Origin: an uncultured Paracoccaceae bacterium
GTDB taxonomy: Bacteria; Pseudomonadota; Alphaproteobacteria; Rhodobacterales; Rhodobacteraceae
Assembly: GCA_938092015.1 (NCBI GenBank)
Contig: CALKOT010000052.1
Span: 50,769 to 114,768, forward strand
Direction of reading: 5' to 3'
DNA: 64,000 bases
Both the position numbers and the translations under genes were made by a program. The notes beneath the pieces were generated by a model. That model was not told where the DNA came from. It saw only the letters and a list, made by a program, of their open reading frames with translations, and ran no database searches. Positions 37,006 through 47,121 of this stretch are shown here, one piece after another (the stretch's first letter is position 1; every line of letters starts with the position of its first letter).

Positions 37006-38277
37006 TTACGCCGCCTTTGCCTTCCACCGCCTGTAGGCGGAAATCCATGCTGATGCGTAGCTTTCCAGCTCCGCCTTTTCAGTAGCCGGGCCAATTGAGA
37101 CCCGAATGGCGCTGGACGCCGTTACTTCATCGCAGCCCATCGCCGTCAAAACGGTGCTGGTGCGATTTACTTTGCCAGATGAGCAGGCCGAACCAGCGCT
37201 TATCGCAAAGCCAGCCAGATCCATCTGCATCACCTGCGTTTCACCCTTCCAGCCCGGCATCGCGAAACACGATGTATTGGGCAGGCGCGGCGCGTCCTTA
37301 CCAAAAATAAGTAGGGCAGGCGCGGCATCTTCAAGGGCCGATTCCAGATTATTTCTAAGTTCAGCAACCTCTTCCCAGACGCCAGCTTCCTGAGCCTTTT
37401 TAGCGGCTTCAGCGGCGGCGCCAAACCCGGCGATCGCGGTGACGTTTTCAGTACCGGATCGACGACCGTGTTCTTGTCCACCGCCTGAGATCATCGGCGC
37501 AATATCGGACCCGTCCCGGGCAATCAGCGCGCCAACGCCTTTAGGGCCGCCCATTTTGTGCGATGACAGGATGCCGTAGGTATAAACACGCTCACGCGTG
37601 TGCTCACCCAGCGGATCACGGCGACCGCCGCGTGTATCCGGCGCGCGAACAGATCGGCCTGCGACTTGCGTTAGATCGCAGATCGACGTGACTGAGTGAC
37701 CTGCGTGATCAAGGTGCTGATCCAACTGATGGTATACGCCTGTTTCGCCATTTGCGGCCTGCAGGCAGATCAGATCGGACTTGTCCTGCAGCAAAGAAGG
37801 CTCTTTGCCGTAAAGAGGCCCGGATGTGGTGGGAAGCAACCACTGGTCTTCTTCCAGTTCGTTAACCGCCTGCACATGTTCGCCAACATCATCCAGCGCG
37901 ATCGCGCCAGTGGCGTCGGTGCCAAGATGGTAAATCTCTGCCCCGGTTCTGGCGATAGCGGCGGAAACTGCGTCATGCTCAACCTGGCTGGTCAGAACAC
38001 GTCGCCACGGTTTACTGCCGATGGCCATCGCGGCGCTTTCGGTCGCGCCGGAAGTGAAAACCACTTCAGACGTGTCGCAGTCGACCAATTCAGCGACTTG
38101 AGCGCGGGCGCGTTCTACGATTGCCTTCGCTTTGCGGCCCTCAGCGTGAACAGAGGATGGATTTCCAGCCTCATCCATCGCGCGCAGCATCGCCTCACGC
38201 GCTTCCGCGCACAGAGGCGCAGACGCGTTCCAGTCGAGGTAGGCTCGACCGCTTTTATGCCCCGAAAGTCTGGTCAC
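37006..38277 (-). CDS. IscS/NifS-like cysteine desulfurase with extra insertions
   Basis: 423-residue group I-type desulfurase: YLDWNASAPLCAEAREAML, NPSSVHAEGR, FTSGATESAAMAI, ANGETGV, PLP lysine in LSSHKMGGPKGVGAL, SGGGQEHGRRSGTENV, catalytic cysteine in ISAGSACSSGKVNRTS. It is about 40 residues longer than usual, with insertions before the NGETG block (ELEEDQWLLPTTSGPLYGKE) and before the PLP lysine (TRGGRRDPLGEHTRER). The start overlaps the iscR stop. The operon thus has two desulfurases, this and sufS. Confidence 0.92.
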   Translation of the reverse strand: MTRLSGHKSGRAYLDWNASAPLCAEAREAMLRAMDEAGNPSSVHAEGRKAKAIVERARAQVAELVDCDTSEVVFTSGATESAAMAIGSKPWRRVLTSQVEHDAVSAAIARTGAEIYHLGTDATGAIALDDVGEHVQAVNELEEDQWLLPTTSGPLYGKEPSLLQDKSDLICLQAANGETGVYHQLDQHLDHAGHSVTSICDLTQVAGRSVRAPDTRGGRRDPLGEHTRERVYTYGILSSHKMGGPKGVGALIARDGSDIAPMISGGGQEHGRRSGTENVTAIAGFGAAAEAAKKAQEAGVWEEVAELRNNLESALEDAAPALLIFGKDAPRLPNTSCFAMPGWKGETQVMQMDLAGFAISAGSACSSGKVNRTSTVLTAMGCDEVTASSAIRVSIGPATEKAELESYASAWISAYRRWKAKAA

Positions 38278-38756
38278 GCCCTGGAAGAATGCGCGGCTTC
38301 TTCCGCATCCAATAGAGCTGCGAAATCAGGAACAGCGGGGCATGGCGCCATCTTGTCGCCGATCACGTCGGCGATAGAAGTCTGGTTCAGGAAAACATAC
38401 ACGTGGGACGATAGCTGTTCCCACAGGTTATGGGTCAGACATACAGCCTTGGATCCACCGCAGCCTTTTTGGTCATCCTCACACCCCATTGCGTTCAGCC
38501 GTTCATCCACGGCGGCCATGACGTCAGAGATTCGCGTTTCAGCAGCGCCCTGCGCCAGACGGTATCCACCACCCGGCCCGCGCACGCTTTCAACTACACC
38601 AGCTTTGCGCAGTTTTACGAAAAGCTGCTCAAGATACGCCAATGAGACATCCTGCCGCTCAGCGATCTCGCCCAAGGAAACCAAAGCATTGTCGCCCTGC
38701 AAGGCGATATCGGCCAGTGCGGTGACTGCATAGCGGCCTTTGGTGCTGAGCTTCAT
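38274..38756 (-). CDS. iscR: IscR-like Rrf2-family Fe-S regulator
   Basis: 160 residues: winged helix (MKLSTKGRYAVTALADIAL; SLAYLEQLFVKLRKAGVV; RGPGGGYRLA) and the cluster-binding segment with C92, C99 and C106 plus H109 in CLTH, as in IscR, although the spacing is C-x6-C-x6-C rather than x5. First gene of the suf operon, so probably autoregulatory and sensing Fe-S status. The ATG at 38756 begins the conserved block; an ATG four codons earlier (38768) is also possible. Confidence 0.93.
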   Translation of the reverse strand: MKLSTKGRYAVTALADIALQGDNALVSLGEIAERQDVSLAYLEQLFVKLRKAGVVESVRGPGGGYRLAQGAAETRISDVMAAVDERLNAMGCEDDQKGCGGSKAVCLTHNLWEQLSSHVYVFLNQTSIADVIGDKMAPCPAVPDFAALLDAEEAAHSSRA

Positions 38757-38843
38757 AGAAATCTCCAACCCTGCGGCAGATGCGCACGTTTCGTTGACCC
38801 GAAAGCCTTTAGCGGCTTAACAAGCAGCGGGTGCGAGGTGTAG

Positions 38844-38860
38844 TTTAGAGGCGTTCTAAA
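38844..38860. promoter_or_regulatory. Irr/ICE-like iron-control palindrome in the suf promoter
   Basis: TTTAGAGGCGTTCTAAA is a near-perfect match to the alphaproteobacterial ICE motif TTTAGAA-N3-TTCTAAA bound by Irr; only position 7 differs. It overlaps the proposed -10 of the iscR promoter, which fits repression when iron is scarce or haem-controlled binding. The consensus is quoted from memory of the literature. Confidence 0.65.
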
Positions 38861-38881
38861 TTGACCAAGTGATTCAGTCAA
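38853..38881 (-). promoter_or_regulatory. Candidate sigma70-type promoter of the iscR-suf operon
   Basis: On the minus strand TTGACT (38881-38876), a 17-base spacer and TAGAAC (38858-38853) lie about 100 bases before the iscR start. The -35 is near consensus, the -10 moderate. Confidence 0.5.
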
Positions 38882-38930
38882 CAAAGCCCACCGAAATTAA
38901 GCTGTGAAAAATAAAGCATAAGGACGCTCA

Positions 38931-39590
38931 ATGCCCGAAGTCATCTTTCCTGGCCCGGATGGGCGCCTTGAAGGCCGCTATCACCCCCAGAAAGAACGCG
39001 ACAGCCCCATTGCGCTTATCCTTCATCCCCACCCTCAGTTCGGTGGCACGATGAACAACCGCGTCGTTTATGAAATGCACTACGCATTCCACCGCCAGGG
39101 GTTCAGCGTAATGCGCTTTAACTTCCGGGGCGTTGGCCGCAGTCAGGGTGAATTCGATCAGGGAATTGGTGAGCTTTCGGACGCGGCCGCTGCCCTTGAT
39201 TACATGCAGGCAATGAAACCGGAATCGAAAATCTGCTTCATTGCTGGCTTTTCCTTCGGCGCCTGGATCGGCATGCAGTTACTGATGCGCCGTCCAGAGG
39301 CGTCAGGCTTCATATCAGTCGCGCCGCCCGCAAACATGTATGATTTCAGCTTCCTTGCCCCCTGCCCGTCCTCAGGTCTGATCATCAATGGCGACGCCGA
39401 CCGCGTCGCACCGATGGAAGATGTCGAAAAACTTGTTGAAAAGCTGAAAACGCAGAAGGGCATTGATATCACCCATGATATCCTGCCGGGCGCCAGCCAT
39501 TTTTTCGACAAGCACATCGATCAGTTGATTGGCAATGTCGAAGGCTATGTCGAACAGCGCGTGAAGGAAATTCACGCAGGCATGGAGTAA
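38931..39590 (+). CDS. Alpha/beta-fold hydrolase
   Basis: 219 residues. Nucleophile elbow GFSFGAWIG (Ser), oxyanion region LHPHPQFGGTMNN, acid in NGDADRVAP, catalytic His in LPGASHFFD. It belongs to the short alpha/beta hydrolase group common in alphaproteobacteria (CocE/dienelactone-hydrolase-like); the substrate is unknown. Divergent from iscR and four bases upstream of a methyltransferase gene, so those two are likely one transcript. Confidence 0.88.
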   Translation: MPEVIFPGPDGRLEGRYHPQKERDSPIALILHPHPQFGGTMNNRVVYEMHYAFHRQGFSVMRFNFRGVGRSQGEFDQGIGELSDAAAALDYMQAMKPESKICFIAGFSFGAWIGMQLLMRRPEASGFISVAPPANMYDFSFLAPCPSSGLIINGDADRVAPMEDVEKLVEKLKTQKGIDITHDILPGASHFFDKHIDQLIGNVEGYVEQRVKEIHAGME

Positions 39591-39594
39591 CGCT

Positions 39595-40725
39595 GTGACC
39601 GATGGCCCGGCGGACCAGCACCGGCGCGCCAAGGCCGAGCAGAAGCATACCTGGAAAGACTATCTTTATGGTCTTTTCAACTTTCCCCAGCGCATGCGGA
39701 ACATCGCCAACGACATTGATTATCTGATCATGCGTCAGGAAAACCTGCACCGCGTGACCAAGATTGAGCATGACTATGTCCGCGGACAAGTGGACCGGAT
39801 CTGGCGCGAGGTCCGTGATATAACGGCGCTGCGCCATACGCTGAAGCAGTCGGGCTATGACATTGCGCGCGAGATCGCTTCGCGTGGCAATAACACCCCT
39901 GTTCCGCCAGACGCCGATCCAAACCTGTCGCTTGCCTGCAAGCCCGCAACGCAGGCCGACGTTGAAAGTGACTGGTTCTACTATTGGATGGACCAGTTAA
40001 GGCTTGCCCCTTTAGCGCACCGTAAACTGTGGGAAATGGCCTATATCCTTCAGTCCCTCTATTCCCATGGAAAAATTTCACCGGGTGCAAATGCCTTGGG
40101 TTTCGGGTGTGGAGAAGAACCGCTGCCATCGCTTTTTGCGGCGCGCGGCATGGACGTGACGGTCACCGACCTTCATCCCGACCGGGTTGCTGAACTCGGC
40201 TGGGTAGAGTCGGGTCAGCACACGGTCAGTCTGATGGCGACCTTTGTTCCAGACCTTGTGGATGAAAACACATTCCGGGACCGCGTGTCGCTTCAATATG
40301 TCGATATGAACGACATACCAGCGTCGCTGGACGAAACTTATGATGTCTGCTGGTCCGTTTGCGCGCTTGAACATCTCGGCAGTATCGAAAAAGGGCTGGA
40401 TTTCATCGAAAACAGCCTGCGCAGCTTAAAGCCAGGTGGCGTGGCGGTGCATACGACTGAGTTCAACTACTCAAACCAGGAACGCACGCTGGACAATTGG
40501 CTGACCGTCCTGTTTCGCCAACCAGATTTTCAGAAGATCGCGGATCGCCTAACCGAACAGGGCCATACCGTCGCCCCACTCGATTTCGATGTTGGTGATC
40601 AGCCCATGGACCGCTTCATTGATGTGCCGCCCTATACAGACATCAGCACCCATCTGAAGATGTCAGTCGATGGCTTTCCGTCGACGTGCTTTGGAATCAC
40701 GGTAACGAAAGCCGCCCACCAGTAA
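39595..40725 (+). CDS. SAM-dependent class I methyltransferase
   Basis: 376 residues. A helical, partly coiled-coil lead (residues ~15-105) precedes a Rossmann methyltransferase domain with ALGFGCGEEPLPSLFAARG as the SAM-binding loop, TVTDLHPD, YDVCWSVCALEHLG and LKPGGVAVHTTEFN. It resembles methyltransferases of polysaccharide or glycan modification; the acceptor is unknown. GTG start four bases after the hydrolase stop. The 3' end overlaps the convergent anmK by 29 bases. Confidence 0.8.
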   Translation: MTDGPADQHRRAKAEQKHTWKDYLYGLFNFPQRMRNIANDIDYLIMRQENLHRVTKIEHDYVRGQVDRIWREVRDITALRHTLKQSGYDIAREIASRGNNTPVPPDADPNLSLACKPATQADVESDWFYYWMDQLRLAPLAHRKLWEMAYILQSLYSHGKISPGANALGFGCGEEPLPSLFAARGMDVTVTDLHPDRVAELGWVESGQHTVSLMATFVPDLVDENTFRDRVSLQYVDMNDIPASLDETYDVCWSVCALEHLGSIEKGLDFIENSLRSLKPGGVAVHTTEFNYSNQERTLDNWLTVLFRQPDFQKIADRLTEQGHTVAPLDFDVGDQPMDRFIDVPPYTDISTHLKMSVDGFPSTCFGITVTKAAHQ

Positions 40726-41845
40726 CGGGATGCGAGCAGTCGGTGGTACGGGGAAACGAAAGCGGTAGTCCGCGTGCCGAACGAACTGCCAGATAAGCGA
40801 ATGCCTGCGCTTCAAGCAGATCTCCATCCAGACCTTCGATCTCAACAGGATCAATCGGCGCATTCAGCGCAGATGCCAGCATCGACATCATGGTTGGGTT
40901 TTTGCGCCCGCCACCGCAGACTAACCATCGCGCCGGTGCAACGGGCAACTTGGCAAGCGCAGCAGACACGCAATGGGCGGTGAGAGCTGTGAGTGTTGCA
41001 GCGCCATCCTCAACACTTAGCTCGCTTATTACATCAAGAAACGGGGTAAAAGCGTTGCGATCCAACGACTTTGGAGCTGAACGCAGCAAATAATCCTGCA
41101 ATGCGTTACCGCTATGAACGATTTCCGTGTGAACTGTTCCTTTTGCAGCCGCTGCGCCGTCGCGGTCCAATGGAACACCGGTTTTCTGCTGCATCCAATC
41201 GTTCAAAAGGGCATTTGCGGGACCGGTGTCAAAGGCGATCAATGCGCCGTCTGTTTCGGGTGTTTCGGCTGACGGATCAACCCAAGTGACATTGCCCACC
41301 CCACCAAGATTCAAGAACGCGACAGGCTCCCTCGCGCCGATATAACGGGCCAGTGCCCAATGATAGACTGGCGCCAATGGGGCGCCTTCCCCACCGAACG
41401 TCATATCGTTGGATCGGAAATCCCAGACGACAGGTCTGTTCAGCGCTTTGGCGAGCATCGCGCCATCGCCAACCTGCCATGTCCAGTTTTCTTTGGGCGC
41501 GTGCGCAACCGTCTGTCCATGAAACCCTATCAGTTCGGGGGAAACATCTGTTTTACATAGCAGATTGATGACCGCTGTTGCGTGCGACTGCAAAACCTCA
41601 TGCGTCGCTGCCTTCAATTGCAGATTGTGATCGTACGTTTCGGGCGGGCGATGGGCCATAGGGTCAGCCATAACGGCGCTGATCGCCTTGATCTCATGCG
41701 GTGCATAGTCCCGCTCACTCCCCGGTCCAAAGGCTGTGATTTCCACGCCATCCGTACTCAAAAATGCTGTGTCCACGCCATCCAGTGACGTACCTGACAT
41801 CAGGCCCAGCGACCACACCGGTTCATCAATTTCCAGCTTGTCCAT
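40697..41845 (-). CDS. anmK: Anhydro-N-acetylmuramic acid kinase
   Basis: Phosphorylates 1,6-anhydroMurNAc released in cell-wall recycling to MurNAc 6-phosphate. About 382 residues. ATP-binding loop [15 protein letters not shown] at the N-terminus; [37 protein letters not shown] and [12 protein letters not shown] all match. ATG 41845 (GAAGGGCGG upstream) is preferred over ATG 41869. Divergent from tyrS. Confidence 0.95.
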   Translation of the reverse strand: MDKLEIDEPVWSLGLMSGTSLDGVDTAFLSTDGVEITAFGPGSERDYAPHEIKAISAVMADPMAHRPPETYDHNLQLKAATHEVLQSHATAVINLLCKTDVSPELIGFHGQTVAHAPKENWTWQVGDGAMLAKALNRPVVWDFRSNDMTFGGEGAPLAPVYHWALARYIGAREPVAFLNLGGVGNVTWVDPSAETPETDGALIAFDTGPANALLNDWMQQKTGVPLDRDGAAAAKGTVHTEIVHSGNALQDYLLRSAPKSLDRNAFTPFLDVISELSVEDGAATLTALTAHCVSAALAKLPVAPARWLVCGGGRKNPTMMSMLASALNAPIDPVEIEGLDGDLLEAQAFAYLAVRSARGLPLSFPRTTDCSHPVTGGRLSLP

Positions 41846-41918
41846 GCGCCGCCCTTCAATTCTATCCAAAACCCATATATGGCCAGCAGCCTATGCAACA
41901 CCACTGAAAGACGGAACA

Positions 41919-43172
41919 ATGACCTACAAGCCGAAATCTGATTTTCTGCGCATTCTGGGAGAGCGAGGCTTCATCCAGGATTGCACTGACTATCAGGGGC
42001 TGGATGAGCGACTGCTGTCCGGCATTGTTCCGGCCTATATCGGCTTTGATTGCACCGCGACGTCGTTGCATGTCGGATCGCTGGTTCAGATCATGATGCT
42101 GCGCTGGTTGCAGAAAACCGGGCACAAACCGGTTACCCTGATGGGCGGCGGCACAACGATGATTGGCGATCCGTCTGGCAAGGACGAAGCGCGCCAACTG
42201 ATCACGCCTGCCAAAATCCAGGAAAACATGGATGGCATCAAACAGGTCTTTGCTACCTACCTGACTTTTGGCGAGGGTGCGACCGATGCGATCATGCCAA
42301 ACAATGCCGACTGGCTGGCTGAGCTGAATTACATCGAGTTTCTGCGTGACTACGGCCGCCATTTCAGCGTGAATCGGATGCTTAGCTTTGAAAGCGTCAA
42401 GCAACGTCTGGATCGTGAGCAGCCGCTCAGCTTTCTTGAGTTCAACTACATGCTGCTGCAGGCCTATGACTTCATGGAAATGAACCGTCGCATGGGCGTT
42501 TCGCTACAGATGGGCGGATCGGACCAGTGGGGCAATATCGTCAATGGCATCGACCTTGCGCGCCGGGTTAACAGTAATGAAGTCTTCGGCATCACCACAC
42601 CGCTGTTGACCAAATCCGATGGCTCAAAAATGGGGAAATCGGCGTCAGGGGCTGTCTGGCTGAACGAAGACATGCTGCCCGCGTATGACTTCTGGCAGTT
42701 CTGGCGGAACACGTCGGATGCTGACACCGGCAAGTTCCTGAAGCTGTTCACTGAACTGCCAATGGATGAAATTGCACGGCTAGGGACGTTGGAAGGCGCT
42801 GAGTTGAACGAGGCCAAGAAGATCCTCGCCGACGAAGTGACCAAGCTGGCCCGCGGTGCAGATGCAGCAGCATCTGCGGCACAGACAGCGCAGGAAACAT
42901 TCGAACAGGGCGGCTTAGGCGCCGACTTGCCACGTGTTTCCTTTTCTGCCGCCGATCTGGCGGATGGCGTGTCGGCTGCGCAACTGTTTGTGCGGTCCGG
43001 TCTTGCAGCTTCGGGGAAAGAGGCAAAACGCCTGATCCAGGATGGCGGGGCCAAGGTGAATGACGAAGCTGTCAACGATGTTGGGCGCATGTTCTCAGCT
43101 TCTGATTTTGCAGATGGGCCGCTGAAACTGTCCGCAGGCAAGAAGCGTCATGCCCTTGCAGAGATTATCTGA
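41919..43172 (+). CDS. tyrS: Tyrosyl-tRNA synthetase
   Basis: 417 residues. Class I signatures HVGS at 51-54 (HIGH equivalent) and KMGKS (KMSKS equivalent) in [17 protein letters not shown]; tyrosine pocket [12 protein letters not shown] and [15 protein letters not shown]-terminal S4-like RNA-binding part with [20 protein letters not shown]. The open frame extends back to 41736 over the anmK complement; the ATG at 41919 begins the conserved sequence. Confidence 0.97.
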   Translation: MTYKPKSDFLRILGERGFIQDCTDYQGLDERLLSGIVPAYIGFDCTATSLHVGSLVQIMMLRWLQKTGHKPVTLMGGGTTMIGDPSGKDEARQLITPAKIQENMDGIKQVFATYLTFGEGATDAIMPNNADWLAELNYIEFLRDYGRHFSVNRMLSFESVKQRLDREQPLSFLEFNYMLLQAYDFMEMNRRMGVSLQMGGSDQWGNIVNGIDLARRVNSNEVFGITTPLLTKSDGSKMGKSASGAVWLNEDMLPAYDFWQFWRNTSDADTGKFLKLFTELPMDEIARLGTLEGAELNEAKKILADEVTKLARGADAAASAAQTAQETFEQGGLGADLPRVSFSAADLADGVSAAQLFVRSGLAASGKEAKRLIQDGGAKVNDEAVNDVGRMFSASDFADGPLKLSAGKKRHALAEII

Positions 43173-43187
43173 TCCCTCGGGGCGGCC

Positions 43188-46100
43188 TTATCGGTCGCCC
43201 TGAACTGTTTCATCAATCTCGATACTGGACGATTGTGAACCAGAACTTCCGCTGAAAATCTTGCGGAAGATTCCCGGGGTCAGAACCGACAACGGATTCA
43301 CCCCGATGCTGGGGTCTTCAGCCGGGCCATCAACAGAAAAGTTGAACGCAAATAGTCCCTGCCCGTCCCCGCCAGTCAGAAGTGTACCCAGAAGAGGAAT
43401 TTCGCCGACAAGGCTGTTGACGGAATAGAGGGGCGTGAACACGCCATCCAGATCGAGATGATCATCCTCAATCCCATAGCTGCCCTTAAGGTTCAGACCA
43501 ATGGACGGGCCGGCGGCGATGGCGTCATCGATCGAGACTTTTCCATCCTCAAAATGAAATTCGGTGCGAATTCGGTCGAATACAATTCCGTCGCTGCGCA
43601 TGGTCTCGCGCAATTTATCGAGGTCGGCGCCAATCAGCAGTTTTTCCAGTTTGGCGTCTTCGTGGATAATGATCCCATCGACTTTGAGATTGCCGTTGAA
43701 AACCAGATCTTCGGCTTGATCAATATTGGCGACCAGGACCAGTTCTCCGCCTGCGCCATCGTCAAAGAAACCGGCCTCACGCATCAACTCACCAGCATTC
43801 GGCGACCTCAAGATAGCTTCACCGCCTGATTTACCGTTCCTGAGGCGAAAATCCAGCGGCGCGACGCCGCCAACGAGGCCATTTACCCTGCCCGTTACTT
43901 CGCCTTCTGGCGCCAGCTTCAAAGCGCCGTTCGCATTGGTAACCGTCAGATTATCGCGCAGTTTCAACTTCGCGAGGTCAAACCGAACATCAAGCGGGGC
44001 CTCAGTTCGTTCGTCAGTTTCGCCGCCTTCCAGCAGGTCGTCGAACTTGGTCAGATCAAGCAGTGCGCCTTTGATGTTGATCGACCAGCCATCATCCTTG
44101 AAAACGCCGCGTACATCAGCATCCGCTGCGCCACGATACTGCAATCGGCGAAACCGGAATCTTTCCAGGTCACCGGCTGTGGTTAAAGCCACGTTTCCTT
44201 CGACGATAAGGTCACGGGATGTCAGCTCATATGACGGCGCGCGAATACCATCATCACTGACAACGATCACGCCACTCAGTCCGGCCTTTTCACCCGCAGC
44301 TTTCAGCCAACCGATTTCTTCGACCCTAAGGCCTGCTTCATCCAGATTGGTCGCAAATTTGATCTGCGGCCCTTTCTTCGTGAAGTTGATCGCCGCCGAT
44401 GTTCTGGCTGTTCCTTCCTCAAACCAAGGCGTGTTCAAGCCAAACGTCGCCAATTGTTTTGGCGTCACCCGGGCATCCAGCTTTACATCCCGTTTGCCCG
44501 TGGCGAACACCTCGTCCCAGCCAACCTTGACGGCGAGGCCTTTTAGCGACGCAACGCCATCCAGCGAAAACCCAGATGTGCTGGCTTTGAGATTGACCAG
44601 TTTGGACGTGGCCACTGCATCCAATGGCTGAACTGGCGCTGAAAGATTTGTTACCTCAGCCTCGGCTTCAGCTTCCACATCTTCGAGACGAAGCGCCTTC
44701 AGAAGAGGAAGGTAAACATAGGTTTTCACCTTCACATCACCGGTCATTCCATCAAGCGGAACGCCAAGTTTCGAGATGAAGCCAAGCGGTGGGTGATCAA
44801 CAATTTTCAGGGCGTCTTCCAGTGATCCCTCAACCAGCAGATTGATGTCCGCCGGACTGGCCGGATGGTCAAGATCGGCGATGACAAAGGTCGAACCGCC
44901 GACCTGCAGGGGTTTGCCGCCCTCAGGTGTGACGATCGCACTATCAACGCTAAGGGAGAACCGTTTCAGATCGACCTGCCCGGCGCCAACACCGTAAGTG
45001 ACTGGCGGCATTGGCCGTAGATAATGGCCGACCGCGTCGGTGAAAGAGAAGTCGAACTTTACTTCCTCAGTCTCGCCACCAAGGCGCACGCTGGCGTCGA
45101 AATCGGTGACATTGGCCGCTTCCATGTTGTCCAGCATCCAGACGCGCGCGCCCGGGGCGGCCTGGCGCGGCCAGTGGGCAAGCAAGCCCTGAACCGTCAG
45201 TCCACCGCCGCTTAAAGCCAGATCGGCCTCCAACTCATCACCTGACGGAATGATCCGACCAGCGGCATTGATTGCCAGATCTCCTTGCTCAAGCCGCAGT
45301 TCGCCAATTTCAATCACGAACGGATCCATCGTCACCCGGCCCGTGACGCGGCTGCGATCATACGTCAGCGGCGCATCCAGGGCTTCAGGTGCAGCGATCT
45401 CAAGATCGGCAAGATCAAGCTGCGCTACGACATCACGCACGTCGCCATCCGGTGTGCGCGACACCTCAACAAACCCTTCTGCGCGGGCCGAAGCCCGGTC
45501 AGAGGATAAAAGCGCATCACTGACAAGGAAACGCCCGCTTTCAGGGGCGTAGTCAAAGCTGAGTGTGGCTTCCTGCAATGGCTCAACGGCGTCTCCGCCA
45601 AGCAAGATAGCGCCGCTTCCGGCCCGCAATGATCCCCGAAGGCTGAGAAGGTCACCTGACTGACTGACGCCAATATCCATTTCTGCATCAACGGGCGCCT
45701 GGAACGCCGACAGCCAATCAAGCGCGGTGATCTGATCAGCAATATCTTTGGGGGCGGCCTGCGCCACCTCAGCCGACATGAAGATATTGCCATTGCTCGC
45801 GCGATAACCGGCAATAGACAGCGTCATGTCACCGTATCTGCCACCACTGACAGTCGCGTTTGTCTGGGCCTGAACGCCTTCGTCGGTGCTCCAGACACTG
45901 ACATCTACATCTGATGCCCGCCACAAACGGTTCGAAGCGCGATCAAGGTACAGAACCGTTGCGTCCTCAAGGATCAGGCGCTGACCATTTTCACTGGTCA
46001 GGCCTTCATCACCCTCGCCCGAAGTACTGGCCGCAAGCAGGCTGGCGAAAATGTCACCGCTTTCTCCAGTATCATCATCCTCAGCGCCACCAAACCCCAG

Positions 46101-46547
46101 TGAGAAAGCGCCATCCTCCGCCCGAATGACCCGCGCTGAGACACCGGTCAGGACTACATCGCTGGGCAACAACTGACCACGAAACAGGCCGGTTATGTTG
46201 AAAACGCCTTCCGCTTTTGGGGCGCGGGCGAAAACAACGCCTGCATCATCGATCAGCCGAACATCCGCCAGTGACAAAGCCGCCCCGCCCCGCGTGTCAC
46301 TTAACGCGAAAGAGGCTGACCCAATTGCGATGTTAGCGCCTGGTAGTTGCTCAGAGACGAGTGACTGGATCGTCGGCAAAGACGCCTCAAGCGAAATAGG
46401 TCCCTGCTTCAGCCGCAGGTAGACGCCAAAGGCGAGGACCAGCGCCAGAATGATCACGAATGTCAGCAATCCGCCGCACACACGCATCAACCGCACCGCG
46501 AGCAAGCGCGGTCCGATTATCAGTCTTGCGGTGATGGCCTCAGCCAT
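43188..46547 (-). CDS. AsmA/YhdP-like envelope protein (DUF3971 and AsmA_2 C-terminal)
   Basis: 1119 residues: one N-terminal membrane anchor (LLTFVIILALVLAFGVYLRL) and then a very long beta-rich periplasmic region, as in the AsmA/YhdP/TamB group that bridges the envelope and helps phospholipid traffic in E. coli. The C-terminal part has the AsmA_2 pattern (GGVAPLDFRLRNG; LDGVFTPLYSVNSLVGEIPL; FNFSVDGPAEDPSIGVNPLS). The tail is Ser/acidic. It is convergent with tyrS (16 bases apart). A large shadow frame on the opposite strand is not a gene. Confidence 0.88.
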   Translation of the reverse strand: MAEAITARLIIGPRLLAVRLMRVCGGLLTFVIILALVLAFGVYLRLKQGPISLEASLPTIQSLVSEQLPGANIAIGSASFALSDTRGGAALSLADVRLIDDAGVVFARAPKAEGVFNITGLFRGQLLPSDVVLTGVSARVIRAEDGAFSLGFGGAEDDDTGESGDIFASLLAASTSGEGDEGLTSENGQRLILEDATVLYLDRASNRLWRASDVDVSVWSTDEGVQAQTNATVSGGRYGDMTLSIAGYRASNGNIFMSAEVAQAAPKDIADQITALDWLSAFQAPVDAEMDIGVSQSGDLLSLRGSLRAGSGAILLGGDAVEPLQEATLSFDYAPESGRFLVSDALLSSDRASARAEGFVEVSRTPDGDVRDVVAQLDLADLEIAAPEALDAPLTYDRSRVTGRVTMDPFVIEIGELRLEQGDLAINAAGRIIPSGDELEADLALSGGGLTVQGLLAHWPRQAAPGARVWMLDNMEAANVTDFDASVRLGGETEEVKFDFSFTDAVGHYLRPMPPVTYGVGAGQVDLKRFSLSVDSAIVTPEGGKPLQVGGSTFVIADLDHPASPADINLLVEGSLEDALKIVDHPPLGFISKLGVPLDGMTGDVKVKTYVYLPLLKALRLEDVEAEAEAEVTNLSAPVQPLDAVATSKLVNLKASTSGFSLDGVASLKGLAVKVGWDEVFATGKRDVKLDARVTPKQLATFGLNTPWFEEGTARTSAAINFTKKGPQIKFATNLDEAGLRVEEIGWLKAAGEKAGLSGVIVVSDDGIRAPSYELTSRDLIVEGNVALTTAGDLERFRFRRLQYRGAADADVRGVFKDDGWSINIKGALLDLTKFDDLLEGGETDERTEAPLDVRFDLAKLKLRDNLTVTNANGALKLAPEGEVTGRVNGLVGGVAPLDFRLRNGKSGGEAILRSPNAGELMREAGFFDDGAGGELVLVANIDQAEDLVFNGNLKVDGIIIHEDAKLEKLLIGADLDKLRETMRSDGIVFDRIRTEFHFEDGKVSIDDAIAAGPSIGLNLKGSYGIEDDHLDLDGVFTPLYSVNSLVGEIPLLGTLLTGGDGQGLFAFNFSVDGPAEDPSIGVNPLSVLTPGIFRKIFSGSSGSQSSSIEIDETVQGDR

Positions 46548-46653
46548 TCAGTCTCCAATTTCAGGGTCAGCCGGAAAGATTGCTTCCGCTTTGCTTGACG
46601 ACCCGATAACAGACCTAAATCTACTGACGAAATAAGTCACTAAGAAGGAACAA

Positions 46654-47121
46654 ATGATGACAGCTACCGAAGGCGGGAAAGCCCCGACATTCACACTGCC
46701 ACGCGATGGCGGCGGCGAAGTCTCTCTCTCAGACTATTCAGGTGAGACTGTCATCCTGTATTTCTACCCCCGGGACGACACCCCTGGCTGCACGATTGAG
46801 GCAATTGATTTCACTGCGATGGGCGAAGAATTCGCCGCTGCAGACGCAACCGTAATAGGTGTCTCAAAGGACAGTGTTGCAAAACACGATAAGTTCATCG
46901 CCAAACACAACCTTGGCGTCATCCTCGCCTCTGACGAAAATGGAACGACCTGCGAAGACTATGGCGTGTGGGTAGAGAAAAATATGTACGGCAAAAAATC
47001 CATGGGGGTTGAACGTGCGACGTTTTGGATCGACGGCAATGGCGCCATCAAACAGGCTTGGCGGAAGGTCAAAGCCAAGGGCCACGCCGAGGCTGTTTTG
47101 GATGCAGTGCGGGCAGGATGA
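46654..47121 (+). CDS. bcp: Bcp-type peroxiredoxin lacking the resolving cysteine
   Basis: 155 residues. Thiol peroxidase of the Bcp/PrxQ group with peroxidatic C46 in FYPRDDTPGCT, and GVSKDSVAKHDKFIAKH. In many Bcp proteins a second cysteine follows five residues later; here the position is isoleucine (GCTIEAIDF), making it a 1-Cys type unless another cysteine (such as in NGTTCEDYG) resolves. It overlaps the DUF455 gene by four bases. Confidence 0.93.
   Translation: MMTATEGGKAPTFTLPRDGGGEVSLSDYSGETVILYFYPRDDTPGCTIEAIDFTAMGEEFAAADATVIGVSKDSVAKHDKFIAKHNLGVILASDENGTTCEDYGVWVEKNMYGKKSMGVERATFWIDGNGAIKQAWRKVKAKGHAEAVLDAVRAG

Noticed and set aside
37696..38733. 345-codon plus-strand open frame
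   Set aside because: Antisense to the cysteine desulfurase and iscR, both of clear homology.
43726..44631. 301-codon plus-strand open frame rich in Ser, Arg and Pro
   Set aside because: Antisense to the AsmA-like gene; its composition is that of a shadow frame.
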